Origin: Actinoplanes sp. N902-109
GTDB taxonomy: Bacteria; Actinomycetota; Actinomycetes; Mycobacteriales; Micromonosporaceae
Length of the DNA stretch: 64,000 bases
Assembly: GCF_000389965.1 (NCBI RefSeq)
Contig: NC_021191.1
Span: 8,867,501 to 8,931,500 of the forward strand
Direction of reading: 5' to 3'
Shown: piece after piece, positions 5,837-14,705 of the stretch
How the letters are laid out: the number at the start of each line of letters is the position of its first letter
Position numbering within the stretch: the stretch's first letter is position 1
Program-made: the position numbers and the translations under genes
Notes under the pieces: model-generated
Databases searched by the model: none
What the model was told of the DNA's origin: nothing
The model's input: the letters and a program-made list of their open reading frames with translations, nothing else

Positions 5837-8800
5837 CCGCTACCCCACCGCCCGGGAACTCCCGCGCGGACTCGCCTCGCCAGGCCAGGCAAGGTAACGT
5901 TCCGCGTTTGCCTGACTACTCTCCGGATGAGTCTGCTGACCAGGTCGCTGGACCCGGTCACGGCGCCGTGGCCGTGTTCCAGACGCCCCAGCCGGTCCGG
6001 CCGCGCGGCACCGGGACGCCCCCGCCGGTCGACCCGATGGACATCGACTCGCCGTTCCTCGACCTCTTCGGCGGCACCGCGCCCCGGCAAGCCCCGCCGG
6101 GCGACCAGCAGCCGCCGGACGACCCCGACGCGGACTTCGACTTCGGGTTCGACTTCGACGGCACATCCGGCACTCCGGTCTCACCTGCGGCGCCGGTCGC
6201 GGGTCCGGGTTCCGGGTCGCCGGGCGCGCCGCGGTCCGGGCAGCCGGGGACGGCTCAACCGGGTGACTCGGATCAGCCCTCGGGCGCTCAGCCAGCATCG
6301 GGGCAGTCCGCCTCGAATCAGGCCTACAGCACTCAGCCAATCTCCGGGCAGCCGTTAAGTGCACGGCCGATCTCCGGGCAGCCGCTCAGTGCAGAGCCGA
6401 CTTCAGGGCAGCCGCTCAGTGCACGGCCGACTTCCGGGCAGCCCTTCACCGGGGGCGCTTCGGGTCAGCCGGATTCCCGGCCTGTTTCCGGGCAGCCCGC
6501 CTTCCGGTCGCAGCCGGGTGGGACGGGGCCGGGGTCGGGGGCCGCGCTGGCCGCCAACGGGCAGCCGCTGGTCACGCCGCCGCCCGCCCACCCGCCGACG
6601 GCCGCCGTGCCGTCCTCGCACGCCGCTGCCCGGCCCACCGACGCGCCGGTCTCGCCGTACCGCCGGGCTCCGCTCGGGCCCGAGGCCGACTTCTTCGGCG
6701 ACGGTGAGCCGGCCGGCAACGACTTCGACGACTGGCCCGGCCAGGCCCGTGCCGAGGCGGCCGGTCCGGCTCAGCCGGTGCCCGCCACCACCCCGCTGTG
6801 GCAGCAGGTCGGTGACCAGCAGGGTGCGGTCGCGCCCGGTGTTCATGCGGTGGCGCCGCTGCCTTCGTACGAGAACCCGCTGAACGGCTCGGAGCGGCAC
6901 GCCGACCTGGCCCCGATGCCGGAGAAGGCGCCCGCGCAGCGGCGCGAGAAGTCGCCCGCCAAGAAGCGTGGCCGCAAGAACGACGAGACGGCGAACCTGC
7001 CGGCCACCGTCAAGGCGGCCCCGCTGCGCCCGCACAAACTCAAGTTCAGCGACCGCGACCCGGCCATCGAGCTGGAGATCAGCGAGATCGCGGGGCACCT
7101 GACGTTCACCCAGAGCACCGTGACAGCCTGGTATTCGCTGCCCGAGGTGCGGTGGGCGTTCCGGCCCGACGCCGAACGCGAGGCCCTGCTGGCGGCGATC
7201 TCCGAGCAGTACGCGGGCCTGGCCGGTTTCCGGCTGCACCTGCGCCGCACGACCCGGCCGTTCCCCGCCGACGAGTGGGCCCGCACGGTGGACTCGTTCA
7301 CCGCCAAGCCGCTGCCGGACGTCACCGGTGCCACGTCGTGGAGCGACCACCTCGTCGCGGCACAACGCCACCTGCTCTCGGTGAACCACGCGGAGGGGCA
7401 GACCTACCTGGGCGTCACGTTCGCGCGACGCTCCCTGGGCGACACCTTCTCCGAGCGCATCCTCCGGATGTTCGGCAAGGGCACGTCCGACAACGAGCGC
7501 CGCAAACTCGGGCGTACGGTCGAGCAGTTCGACGAAGTTCTCAATGCGTTCGGCATGCGTGGCCGGCGAGTCACCCCGCAAGAACTCGAGTGGCTGCTGT
7601 TCCGCTCGGTCGCGTTGTGCATGGCCCCGCCCGGGCCGTTGTCCCCCGTCACGAGTGGACATTGGGAACGCGGCGATCTGCTGGCGCTCACCGAACAGGT
7701 CGAGCGCTACCGCACGCCGTACGGCTCGACGGTCAAGCTCGTCAACCGGATGACCGGGGAGGAGCGGCACGTCGCCGTCCTGTCCGTGGGCCGGATGGAA
7801 CCGCTCGAGATCCCCGAGAAGCACGAGCCCTGGATGCACTTCCACGAGCGGCTGCCGTGGCCCATGGAGCTGTCCTCGCGCATCGACATCCTCGGCTCGA
7901 ACAGCTCGTTCAAGAACCTCGAGCACCGGCTCCGGATGATCCGCTCGCAGCAGCTCGACTACGCCGAGCACGGCATCGACGCACCGCCGGAACTCGAACG
8001 CCTCGCCAAGCGCGCCCTGGTGATCGGCGACGAGATGACCACCGGGCTGCCCGTCGAATCCGCCCGCGCGCACGGCTGGCACCGCATCGCGGTCGGCGGT
8101 CGCACCCGCGAGGAATGCCTCGAACGGGCCCGGCGCCTCATCCAGCTCTACTCGCGCGAGCTGCGCATCTCGCTGCAGCACCCGAAGAACCAGGACCAGC
8201 TGGCCCGCGAGTTCATCCCGGGTGAGCCGATCGCCAACACCGGTTACGTCCGGCGGATGCCCGTCAAGCTGCTCGCCGCCGCGCTGCCCCAGGCCGCATC
8301 GACGGTCGGTGACCGGCGCGGCGACCTGATCGGCCGCACCGCGGGCACCTGCCGCCGCCCGGTCTTCCTCGACCTGCACTTCCCGATGGAGGTACGGGAG
8401 CGGTCCGGCCTCGGCGTGTTCGTGGCCGAGCCCGGCGGTGGCAAGTCGACCCTGATGGGCGCGCTCGGCTACCTCAACGCCCGCCGTGGTGTCCAGGTGA
8501 CCCTGCTCGACCCGTCCGGGCCGCTCGCCCGGCTGTGCCAGATGCCCGAGCTGCGGCCGTACTCCCGGGTGCTCAACCTGACCGGGTCGGAGCAGGGGAC
8601 GCTGGCACCGTACGCGCTGATCCCGACGCCGGTGCGCAGCGAGTTCGCCACCGGCCCCGGCGGTGACCGCGAGTACGAGATCGCGGTCTCCAACGCCCGG
8701 GCCGAGCGCCGCATGCTGGTTCAGGACATCTGCTCCATGCTGGTGCCACCCCAGGTCGCCAAGGAAGCCTCCACCGCCACGCTGCTGCGCCACGCGGTGC

Positions 8801-9597
8801 GTCAGGTGCCGGCCGAGGAGACGTCAACGCTGGACGACGTCGTGGCCACCCTGCAAGGCCTGGACGACGACGAGGGCAAGGAGCTGGCCAACCTCCTGCT
8901 GGACACCGCAGAGATGCCGCTGGCCCTGCTCTTCTTCGGCCGCCCGCCGCAGCACCTGCTCGGCGCCGACTCCGCGCTCACCGTCATCACCATGGCCGGC
9001 CTGCGCCTGCCCGACCTGAAAATCGAGCGCGAATACTGGTCCGCCGAGGAATCCCTCGCCCTGCCCATGCTGCACACGGCCCACCGCCTCGCCGTCCGCC
9101 GCTGCTACGGCGGCTCCATGTCGTCCCGCAAAATGGTCGGCCTGGACGAGGCACACTTCATGGAAGGCTGGCGCTCCGGCCGCTCCTTCCTGGTCCGCCT
9201 CGCCCGCGACTCCCGCAAGTGGAACCTGGCCGCGCTGGTCGCATCCCAGAACCCCCGCGACATCCTCGGCCTCGACGTGCAGAACCTGGTGTCAACGGTC
9301 TTCGTCGGCCGCATCGCCGAGGACCAGGAGATCGCATCCGAGGCCCTGCGGCTGCTCCGGGTGCCGGTGCACGACGGCTACGAGGCCACCCTGGCCTCCC
9401 TGTCCCAGGCCGACGCCACCTCCCAGGCCCGCCTCGGCTTCCGCGAGTTCGTGATGCGCGACGTCGACGGCCGGGTCCAGAAGGTCCGGGTCGACGTCTC
9501 CTACGTCGACGGCCTGCTCGACTACCTGGACACCACCCCGGCCGCGGCCAAACCCGCCCCCACGGCCATCCCCAGCCTCTCCGACCTGGAGGTCTGA
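5833..9597 (+). CDS. VirB4/TraC/TcpF-like secretion ATPase with a long disordered N-terminus
   Basis: A 1255-residue protein. Residues 1 to about 400 are Pro/Gly/Ser/Gln-rich and include four 10-residue SGQPLSARP-type repeats; a basic stretch (KSPAKKRGRK) follows. The folded part runs from about 410 to the end. Walker A is AEPGGGKST with Lys871, and the Walker B-like strand ends GLDEAHF at Asp1105-Glu1106, followed by the SQNPRD segment typical of VirB4 ATPases. VirB4 proteins power assembly and substrate transfer in type IV systems at the inner membrane. I preferred ATG 5833 because the relay ORF overlaps it; TTG 5749 and ATG 5812 are less likely. The extended N-terminus is unusual for the family. 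Confidence 0.8.
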   Translation: MTATPPPGNSRADSPRQARQGNVPRLPDYSPDESADQVAGPGHGAVAVFQTPQPVRPRGTGTPPPVDPMDIDSPFLDLFGGTAPRQAPPGDQQPPDDPDADFDFGFDFDGTSGTPVSPAAPVAGPGSGSPGAPRSGQPGTAQPGDSDQPSGAQPASGQSASNQAYSTQPISGQPLSARPISGQPLSAEPTSGQPLSARPTSGQPFTGGASGQPDSRPVSGQPAFRSQPGGTGPGSGAALAANGQPLVTPPPAHPPTAAVPSSHAAARPTDAPVSPYRRAPLGPEADFFGDGEPAGNDFDDWPGQARAEAAGPAQPVPATTPLWQQVGDQQGAVAPGVHAVAPLPSYENPLNGSERHADLAPMPEKAPAQRREKSPAKKRGRKNDETANLPATVKAAPLRPHKLKFSDRDPAIELEISEIAGHLTFTQSTVTAWYSLPEVRWAFRPDAEREALLAAISEQYAGLAGFRLHLRRTTRPFPADEWARTVDSFTAKPLPDVTGATSWSDHLVAAQRHLLSVNHAEGQTYLGVTFARRSLGDTFSERILRMFGKGTSDNERRKLGRTVEQFDEVLNAFGMRGRRVTPQELEWLLFRSVALCMAPPGPLSPVTSGHWERGDLLALTEQVERYRTPYGSTVKLVNRMTGEERHVAVLSVGRMEPLEIPEKHEPWMHFHERLPWPMELSSRIDILGSNSSFKNLEHRLRMIRSQQLDYAEHGIDAPPELERLAKRALVIGDEMTTGLPVESARAHGWHRIAVGGRTREECLERARRLIQLYSRELRISLQHPKNQDQLAREFIPGEPIANTGYVRRMPVKLLAAALPQAASTVGDRRGDLIGRTAGTCRRPVFLDLHFPMEVRERSGLGVFVAEPGGGKSTLMGALGYLNARRGVQVTLLDPSGPLARLCQMPELRPYSRVLNLTGSEQGTLAPYALIPTPVRSEFATGPGGDREYEIAVSNARAERRMLVQDICSMLVPPQVAKEASTATLLRHAVRQVPAEETSTLDDVVATLQGLDDDEGKELANLLLDTAEMPLALLFFGRPPQHLLGADSALTVITMAGLRLPDLKIEREYWSAEESLALPMLHTAHRLAVRRCYGGSMSSRKMVGLDEAHFMEGWRSGRSFLVRLARDSRKWNLAALVASQNPRDILGLDVQNLVSTVFVGRIAEDQEIASEALRLLRVPVHDGYEATLASLSQADATSQARLGFREFVMRDVDGRVQKVRVDVSYVDGLLDYLDTTPAAAKPAPTAIPSLSDLEV
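6342..6449 (+). repeat. 30-base tandem repeats inside the VirB4-like gene
   Basis: About 3.6 copies of a 30-base unit start at 6342, 6372, 6402 and 6432 and encode SGQPLSARP(I/T). Differences at third positions show the copies are not identical. Unequal recombination could change the length of this linker between strains. Confidence 0.8.
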
Positions 9598-9599
9598 CC

Positions 9600-11585
9600 A
9601 TGCTCCGCCGGGTCTGCGCAACGCTGATGACAATGGCGGTCGCCATCGTGGCCAGCATCGCCTGGGCAGTAGCGGCCCCGGCCCCAGCATCCGCAGGCCC
9701 CCTCCAAGCCCCCGGCGGCCCGTGCAGTACGGAGGAGTGGAAACAGGATTTCAAATCCTGTGTGGGGCGGCTCAAGACCGAGACCTCCAGCAATCTGCAG
9801 TGCCAGAACCCGCCGAAGCCGAGCACTCCGGACTCCGGTTTGGCAGGCTGGTTCGCCGAACGCCCGGAATCGTCGACCAAGAACGGCCCGCAAGGCATTT
9901 ACAGCCAGTACGGATATGCTGGCTACAGCTTCGTCACGTATGACCTGGACGGGGGTTGCGCGGCCAATCTCATAGAGGCTGACAGCAAATTCGAGACAAC
10001 GGTTGCAAATGGCGAGTTCATGGTCGCCACGGCTGTTATCGGCGCCTCGAACGCGCTGCGCGAACGCGCATGGGACCCCAAGGAATTGTGGGGCTGGGCT
10101 GACCCGCTGGTGGAGCAGGCCACACAGGCTGTCTACGAGAAGGTGTTCAGCGTCTTCGGCGTCATCACGCTGGCCATTGTCGGTCTCTATCTGATCTGGC
10201 GCTCGCAGCAGGCGGAGATGGGCGCGGCGACGACCACGGCCGGGTGGGCCATTCTGGTGATGGTGGCGGTCACCGCCATCGCGGCGTGGCCGGTGAGATC
10301 CGCCAACATCGCGGATAGCAGTCTTACGACGACGCTTGGCGTGGTCCATGACGCTGTCGGGCCACGTCCTCAGGACGGCGATACATCCGCCGGCTGTAAA
10401 CTTGGAAAGGCCGACGCTTGTAAGGACAATCGGCCGCCTGCGGTGCGCGCGAGCGACACCGCAACCGACACGATGCTTTACCGGAACTGGCTGCGCGGGA
10501 CGCTCGGATCGGCTGACACCGTGACGGCCCAGAAGTATGGTCGCGCGCTCTACGATGCGCGTTCCTTCACCTGGGATGAAGCGCAGAAGATGCGCGACAA
10601 CCCGGACACCCGGCAGGCGACGATCACTGCCAAGAACGACCAGTGGAACAAGGTTGCGGCGCAGATCAAGACCGAGGACCCCGAGGCGTACGACTACCTG
10701 ACCGGCAACAACGGGATGGATCGGATCGGGGCCGGGTTCATTGCGGTGCTGGCTTCGATCATGTTTGCGATGTTCGATCTGACGGCTTCGGTGCTGGTGC
10801 TGCTGGGGTTCCTGATCTTCCGGTGGGCGGTCATTGCGGCGCCGATCTTGGGGACTGTGGGGTTGTTGCGGCCGGCTAGTTCGGGGATTCGGCGGCTGGG
10901 TAATGCTGTGGTGGCGGCGATCTTCAACATTGCGATCTTCGGCACCGGGGCGGCCATTTACTTGTTCGCCGTGGATCTGATCATGAATACGGCGAGCCTG
11001 CCGGGGTGGTTGCAGGTCGTGCTGGTGTGGCTGTGCGGTGTCGTCGGGTGGCTGTTGCTGCGGCCGTACCGGCGGATCACTCAGCTGGGCGGCAAGGACA
11101 GTACGCAGGCGATCACGTCGGCCGGGTCGTGGCATCGGCGGTTCTTCCAGGACATGCGGGAGGCTGCGAAGCTCGACGTCGTCGATGCCGGCGGCACCAC
11201 CGAGCCGCGGATCGGCAAGGGTCGCGGGGTGTACGTGGAGCAGACGAACCTGCGGCCGGAGGCTCGGCTCGAAGACCCGTCGCATGCCGCGGGCAGTCGC
11301 ACGGAGGTTGGCACGAGCCCCGCTGCCTCGCCGGTTGTCGCCGGTCGGCCGCAGTTCAGCCGGCCCGACGGCGCCGAGTCGGTGCGGGAGGAAGCGCCCG
11401 TGGGTGGGCGGCAGCCGGCTGTGGCCGAGGCGAAGACACCGGCCACCACCCGGCAGCGCCGAACGTCGACCTGGACCGAGCCGGACGTGCCGGAGCCGGC
11501 CACCTCGTATGCGATCTACCGGCCCGAGACCGGCAGCACGACGAGCGAGCCGGCCAGCCCCCGGATCCGTACCGAGGCTCGGTGA
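9600..11585 (+). CDS. TrbL/VirB6-like polytopic membrane protein (TcpH-like)
   Basis: A 661-residue protein. It has an N-terminal signal sequence (about 1-32, ending PASAGP), a periplasm-side domain with cysteines, then helices at about 183-202 and 214-232. A second soluble region precedes a cluster of five to six helices (about 375-510). The C-terminus is a charged, low-complexity cytoplasmic tail. This resembles VirB6/TrbL channel subunits, and it follows the VirB4-like gene as in tcp-type clusters. GGAGG lies 10 bases before ATG 9600. Third codon positions are visibly less GC-biased than in fol or ppa genes, hinting at a different history. Confidence 0.65.
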   Translation: MLRRVCATLMTMAVAIVASIAWAVAAPAPASAGPLQAPGGPCSTEEWKQDFKSCVGRLKTETSSNLQCQNPPKPSTPDSGLAGWFAERPESSTKNGPQGIYSQYGYAGYSFVTYDLDGGCAANLIEADSKFETTVANGEFMVATAVIGASNALRERAWDPKELWGWADPLVEQATQAVYEKVFSVFGVITLAIVGLYLIWRSQQAEMGAATTTAGWAILVMVAVTAIAAWPVRSANIADSSLTTTLGVVHDAVGPRPQDGDTSAGCKLGKADACKDNRPPAVRASDTATDTMLYRNWLRGTLGSADTVTAQKYGRALYDARSFTWDEAQKMRDNPDTRQATITAKNDQWNKVAAQIKTEDPEAYDYLTGNNGMDRIGAGFIAVLASIMFAMFDLTASVLVLLGFLIFRWAVIAAPILGTVGLLRPASSGIRRLGNAVVAAIFNIAIFGTGAAIYLFAVDLIMNTASLPGWLQVVLVWLCGVVGWLLLRPYRRITQLGGKDSTQAITSAGSWHRRFFQDMREAAKLDVVDAGGTTEPRIGKGRGVYVEQTNLRPEARLEDPSHAAGSRTEVGTSPAASPVVAGRPQFSRPDGAESVREEAPVGGRQPAVAEAKTPATTRQRRTSTWTEPDVPEPATSYAIYRPETGSTTSEPASPRIRTEAR

Positions 11586-11591
11586 CCGGCC

Positions 11592-12143
11592 ATGCCTCCC
11601 GTCCTGGAACGCGGTCTCACCGGGCTCTTCCGATCGCGGTGGGGTGTGGCGTTCGTGATCGCCGTGCTCGTTCTGGCGGTGGTGGGCATCGGCCGGCTCT
11701 TCTCCGACGACGACGGCAGCCAGCAGTTGCTGAAGCCAGTGCCGCCCGCGGCGAGTGTGAGCGTCGATCCCAGCCATGACGAGGACGGGGTCGTTCAGGA
11801 CGACGATCCGCCGGCCAAACCCAAGACGAGTCCCGGTACGGCGCAGCCTGAGGCGGTTGCCTATGCGTTCGCGTCGGCTTGGGTCGACCACAAGAACGTG
11901 TCGGCCAAGCAGTGGCACGACGGGATCATGCCCAACGCCACCGAGAACCTGTCGCAGGAGTTGGACGGCGTCGATCCCGCGGATGTGCCGGCTGACGAGG
12001 TGACCGGGCGCCCCTCCCTCGTACCGATGGGGGACGGGTTGGTCAATGCGGTCGTGACGGTGGACAGCGGCAAGCTGACGTTGCAACTGGTGGCCCCGGA
12101 CGGACGGTGGCTGGTCGACGGGGTCGACTGGGAGGCTTCATGA
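11592..12143 (+). CDS. Single-pass protein with NTF2-like domain, VirB8/TcpC-like
   Basis: A 183-residue protein. One membrane helix (about 18-37) is followed by an acidic linker and a C-terminal alpha/beta domain beginning PEAVAYAFASAWVDHK and ending DGRWLVDGVDWEAS. VirB8 and TcpC, the bitopic scaffold proteins of type IV systems, have this plan, with an NTF2-like extracellular domain. The position between VirB6-like and hydrolase genes supports the call; the sequence alone would only say membrane-anchored NTF2-like. It overlaps the next gene by four bases (ATGA). Confidence 0.55.
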   Translation: MPPVLERGLTGLFRSRWGVAFVIAVLVLAVVGIGRLFSDDDGSQQLLKPVPPAASVSVDPSHDEDGVVQDDDPPAKPKTSPGTAQPEAVAYAFASAWVDHKNVSAKQWHDGIMPNATENLSQELDGVDPADVPADEVTGRPSLVPMGDGLVNAVVTVDSGKLTLQLVAPDGRWLVDGVDWEAS

Positions 12144-13282
12144 AGCAGTGGCGACCGCGGCGGATCGCGCTTCTCGTCGCGCTCGTGAGCACGCTGGCTT
12201 TGTTGTGTTGTGGTGGAAGCGTCACCGCCATCCTGGTGGGTAGCTTCAGTGGGGGTAAGGACGACAACCTCACGCTGTCCGCGGCCGGGTGCGGGGCGAA
12301 CGGCCCGGTCGACCCGAACGCGAAGCTGCCGCGGCTGCAGGACTACGGGCCGACCCAGATGAAGAACGCGGCGATCATCATCAACACCGGGGCCGAGCTC
12401 AAGCTGCCACCGCGGGCCTGGGTAATCGCGGTCGCCACGGCGATGCAGGAATCCCGACTGACCAACCTCGGCAACCTCGGCAGCCGGAACGACCACGACT
12501 CGCTCGGCCTGTTCCAGCAGCGGCCCAGCAGCGGCTGGGGCAGCCCGGCGCAGGTCACCGATCCTAAGTACGCGGCGACCAAGTTCTACAACAAGCTGAA
12601 GACCATCAAGGGCTGGCAGAACATGTCGCTGACCCGGGCGGCTCAGCGGGTGCAGATCAGCGCGTACCCCGATGCGTACGCGAAGCACGAACTCGTCGCC
12701 ACCCAGATCGTGAACGCGCTGGCCGACGGCGCGGCGAACGCGGTGGGCGACTCGACCGCGATGGTGTGCGCGTCGGCGGCCGAGGTCACCGCCTCCGGCT
12801 GGACCAACCCGCTGGCGGTGAGCGGCCCGGACGTACACAAGTGGAACGTCGGCTCGGGCTTCCGCACCGCGGACCGCCCCACCCACCAGGGTGTGGACCT
12901 GATCGTGGAGAAGCGGACGCCGGTACGGTCGGTGGCCAGCGGCGTCGTCTCGCGGGTCAAGTGCGACGAGACCTTCACCGGCAAGAAGGACTGTGACCGG
13001 GACGGCTACCCTGGCAAGGGTGGCTGTGGATGGATGCTGGAGATTCAGCACGCGGGGAACATCATGACCCGGTACTGCCACCTCGTGCAGCGCCCCGACC
13101 TGCGGGTCGGCCAGAAGGTCACGGCCGGCCAGGCCGTCGCCCTGAGCGGTTCGAGCGGCAACTCCTCCGGGCCGCACCTGCACTTCGAGGTGCACCTCAA
13201 CAACGACCGGTCCAGCGCGGGAGCGGTCGACCCGGTGCAGTTCATGGCGCAGCGTGGCTCCCCGCTGGGTGGTTCCGAGTGA
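12140..13282 (+). CDS. Bifunctional cell-wall hydrolase: lysozyme-like plus M23 endopeptidase
   Basis: A 380-residue membrane-anchored protein. An N-terminal helix (about 9-34) is followed by an SLT/lysozyme-like domain (about 70-200) with AMQESRL carrying a catalytic-type Glu and a GLFQQRPSSGWG segment. A C-terminal M23 domain (about 235-370) has the zinc ligands in HQGVDL and HLHFEVH. Such proteins open peptidoglycan locally and fill the VirB1/TcpG role in Gram-positive type IV clusters. I chose ATG 12140, which overlaps the previous stop, over upstream in-frame starts. Confidence 0.85.
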   Translation: MKQWRPRRIALLVALVSTLALLCCGGSVTAILVGSFSGGKDDNLTLSAAGCGANGPVDPNAKLPRLQDYGPTQMKNAAIIINTGAELKLPPRAWVIAVATAMQESRLTNLGNLGSRNDHDSLGLFQQRPSSGWGSPAQVTDPKYAATKFYNKLKTIKGWQNMSLTRAAQRVQISAYPDAYAKHELVATQIVNALADGAANAVGDSTAMVCASAAEVTASGWTNPLAVSGPDVHKWNVGSGFRTADRPTHQGVDLIVEKRTPVRSVASGVVSRVKCDETFTGKKDCDRDGYPGKGGCGWMLEIQHAGNIMTRYCHLVQRPDLRVGQKVTAGQAVALSGSSGNSSGPHLHFEVHLNNDRSSAGAVDPVQFMAQRGSPLGGSE

Positions 13283-13887
13283 CCGGCGGAGCGCTGCCGG
13301 ACCCGTTCGCGGGCCACCCCGGCTGGGCCCCCGAGCCGCCCCGCCCGATCGCCCCCACCCCGGCCATCATGGGCGGCCAGCTTCGCGGCCGGCGCGTCAT
13401 GGTGGGCCTCCCCGGCCACGGCTGGCGCGGCGACCTGCGCGCTGACGAAAAGGTCGTGCAGGGCAGCCGTACGTATGTGCCGGTGATGCCGGAAGCCGAG
13501 TGGTACCGAGCGGAGGCCGAGCAGACCGAGGTGTTCGCGCCGCTCGTTCCGGTGGAGCGGGTCTGGGTCGAAGAACTGGGCATGGCGGCCATGCCGGCGG
13601 CCAAGCCCACCGACATGATGTCCCGCCTGGTGTCACTCGACGAGCCCCCACGCCGCAACCCGGTGGCGGCGCTGGACGCGGACGCACTGACCGGCCGTCG
13701 AGTCGTCCAACTACTCGAAGACGGCGGCGAACGGCGCGACCTCCGAGCGGTGACGGAGCTGCACACCAGCGACTCGGGGGATGTGTGCGCGCGGGTCGCT
13801 ACGGAGCTGGACTGGTATCGGTGGGCGTGGAGCGGCAAGGTGCCCAGGACGCTGGAGGTTGCCGTTCACTTGCTCTGGGTGGAGTGA
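13279..13887 (+). CDS. Conserved cytoplasmic protein of the secretion-like operon, 202 aa
   Basis: It starts at GTG 13279, overlapping the hydrolase stop as GTGA, so it is translationally coupled to it. The 202-residue protein has a Pro-rich N-terminus (about 1-35), then a mixed alpha/beta region rich in Trp and acidic residues, with no signal peptide or membrane helix. It ends exactly where the opposite-strand gene begins its stop codon (13887/13888). I do not recognise a family. Its place at the end of the operon suggests an accessory or substrate-related role; this is inference only. Confidence 0.6.
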   Translation: MTGGALPDPFAGHPGWAPEPPRPIAPTPAIMGGQLRGRRVMVGLPGHGWRGDLRADEKVVQGSRTYVPVMPEAEWYRAEAEQTEVFAPLVPVERVWVEELGMAAMPAAKPTDMMSRLVSLDEPPRRNPVAALDADALTGRRVVQLLEDGGERRDLRAVTELHTSDSGDVCARVATELDWYRWAWSGKVPRTLEVAVHLLWVE

Positions 13888-14586
13888 TCACGCCTTGGGG
13901 ACGGCGCCGCAGACGCGCCACCCGTCATCATCGACCATCGGGAATTGCCAACCGTCGGACGTTCTCTCACTGCCGTCGGAGATCATGCGCCGGATGTCGG
14001 TGCTGACCGTAGTCTTCCCGTCGACCGTCGCCACGGCGAGGCTGGTCCAATCGACCCGAATTCCGATCGAGAAGCGTTGCTCACGACTTTCGATGTCAGT
14101 TCTGAACGCTTCCAACCGTGACAGGTCGGGCCCGCTATTGCAGGTGAAAAGCGATGCTTCCTTGTCGTCGCGGTTTACCAGGTAGGCGCGCAGGAAGCTG
14201 TCCACGACCGCGTCCGGGGCCTTGCGCTCGATCTTGGTGGCTTCGTCGTAGAAGGAGATGAATACGCCCACCCCGCCCAAACACAGCAACGCCATGATGC
14301 CGCCCACCATCGCCAGGATCAGCCGAGTCCGGCGCTGCTTGGGCCGCGAGCCCGGCCCGGATGCGGCGGGAAAACCCGGAGCCACCGCAGGCGGGAGCCC
14401 GGGTGCCACCGCAGGCGGGAGCCCGGGTGCCACCGCAGGCGGGAGCCCGGGTGCCGACGCCGGCGGGAGCCCGGGTGCCGACGCCGGCGGGAGCCCCGGA
14501 GCGGCCGAAGGCGGGAGCCCCGGCTGGGCGTGAGGATCGGTGGGCTGCACCTCTCCCAGACTACTGCTTTCCGGTGTGGACTCCAT
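13888..14586 (-). CDS. Membrane-anchored protein with APGLPP-type repeats and an extracytoplasmic domain
   Basis: A 232-residue protein from ATG 14586. The first 80 residues contain six 8-residue repeats related to APGLPPAV, followed by a basic stop-transfer stretch (RPKQRRTR). A membrane helix (about 88-111) leads to an outer domain (about 120-230) containing TCNSG and GWRVCG cysteines and an NTF2/lumazine-binding-like pattern. It is the only minus-strand gene in the island and meets the preceding gene end to end. Its role is unknown. A similar plan recurs in the gene at 50192. Confidence 0.65.
   Translation of the reverse strand: MESTPESSSLGEVQPTDPHAQPGLPPSAAPGLPPASAPGLPPASAPGLPPAVAPGLPPAVAPGLPPAVAPGFPAASGPGSRPKQRRTRLILAMVGGIMALLCLGGVGVFISFYDEATKIERKAPDAVVDSFLRAYLVNRDDKEASLFTCNSGPDLSRLEAFRTDIESREQRFSIGIRVDWTSLAVATVDGKTTVSTDIRRMISDGSERTSDGWQFPMVDDDGWRVCGAVPKA
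14381..14524. repeat. Six tandem 24-base repeats
   Basis: Units start at 14381, 14405, 14429, 14453, 14477 and 14501. The first three are identical in all but the edges, and the last three vary at a few positions. They encode an 8-residue Ala-Pro-Gly-Leu-Pro-Pro-type repeat in the cytoplasmic N-terminus of the minus-strand membrane protein. Near-identity suggests recent expansion. Confidence 0.9.
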
Positions 14587-14705
14587 GGGCTGGCCCCGCG
14601 CGTCACCCCGGTGACCCAGCACTGGGAAGATTGACCATCGGCTGCGCGTCGCCGGGCGGGCGGGTCGCGCGGGGTACGGTTTGAGCGCACAGATGGAGGT
14701 GGGCG

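Noticed and set aside
6403..8793. 796-codon minus-strand ORF antisense to the VirB4-like gene
   Set aside because: Its translation is His/Arg/Gly-rich low complexity typical of reverse frames in GC-rich genes, and the plus frame has clear ATPase motifs.
9522..12086. 854-codon minus-strand ORF antisense to the VirB6/VirB8-like genes
   Set aside because: No domain or hydrophobic pattern; it spans two real genes on the other strand.
13030..13278. Upstream extension of the 202-residue gene to 13030
   Set aside because: It would run out of frame through the conserved M23 domain; the GTG 13279 overlap start is far more likely.
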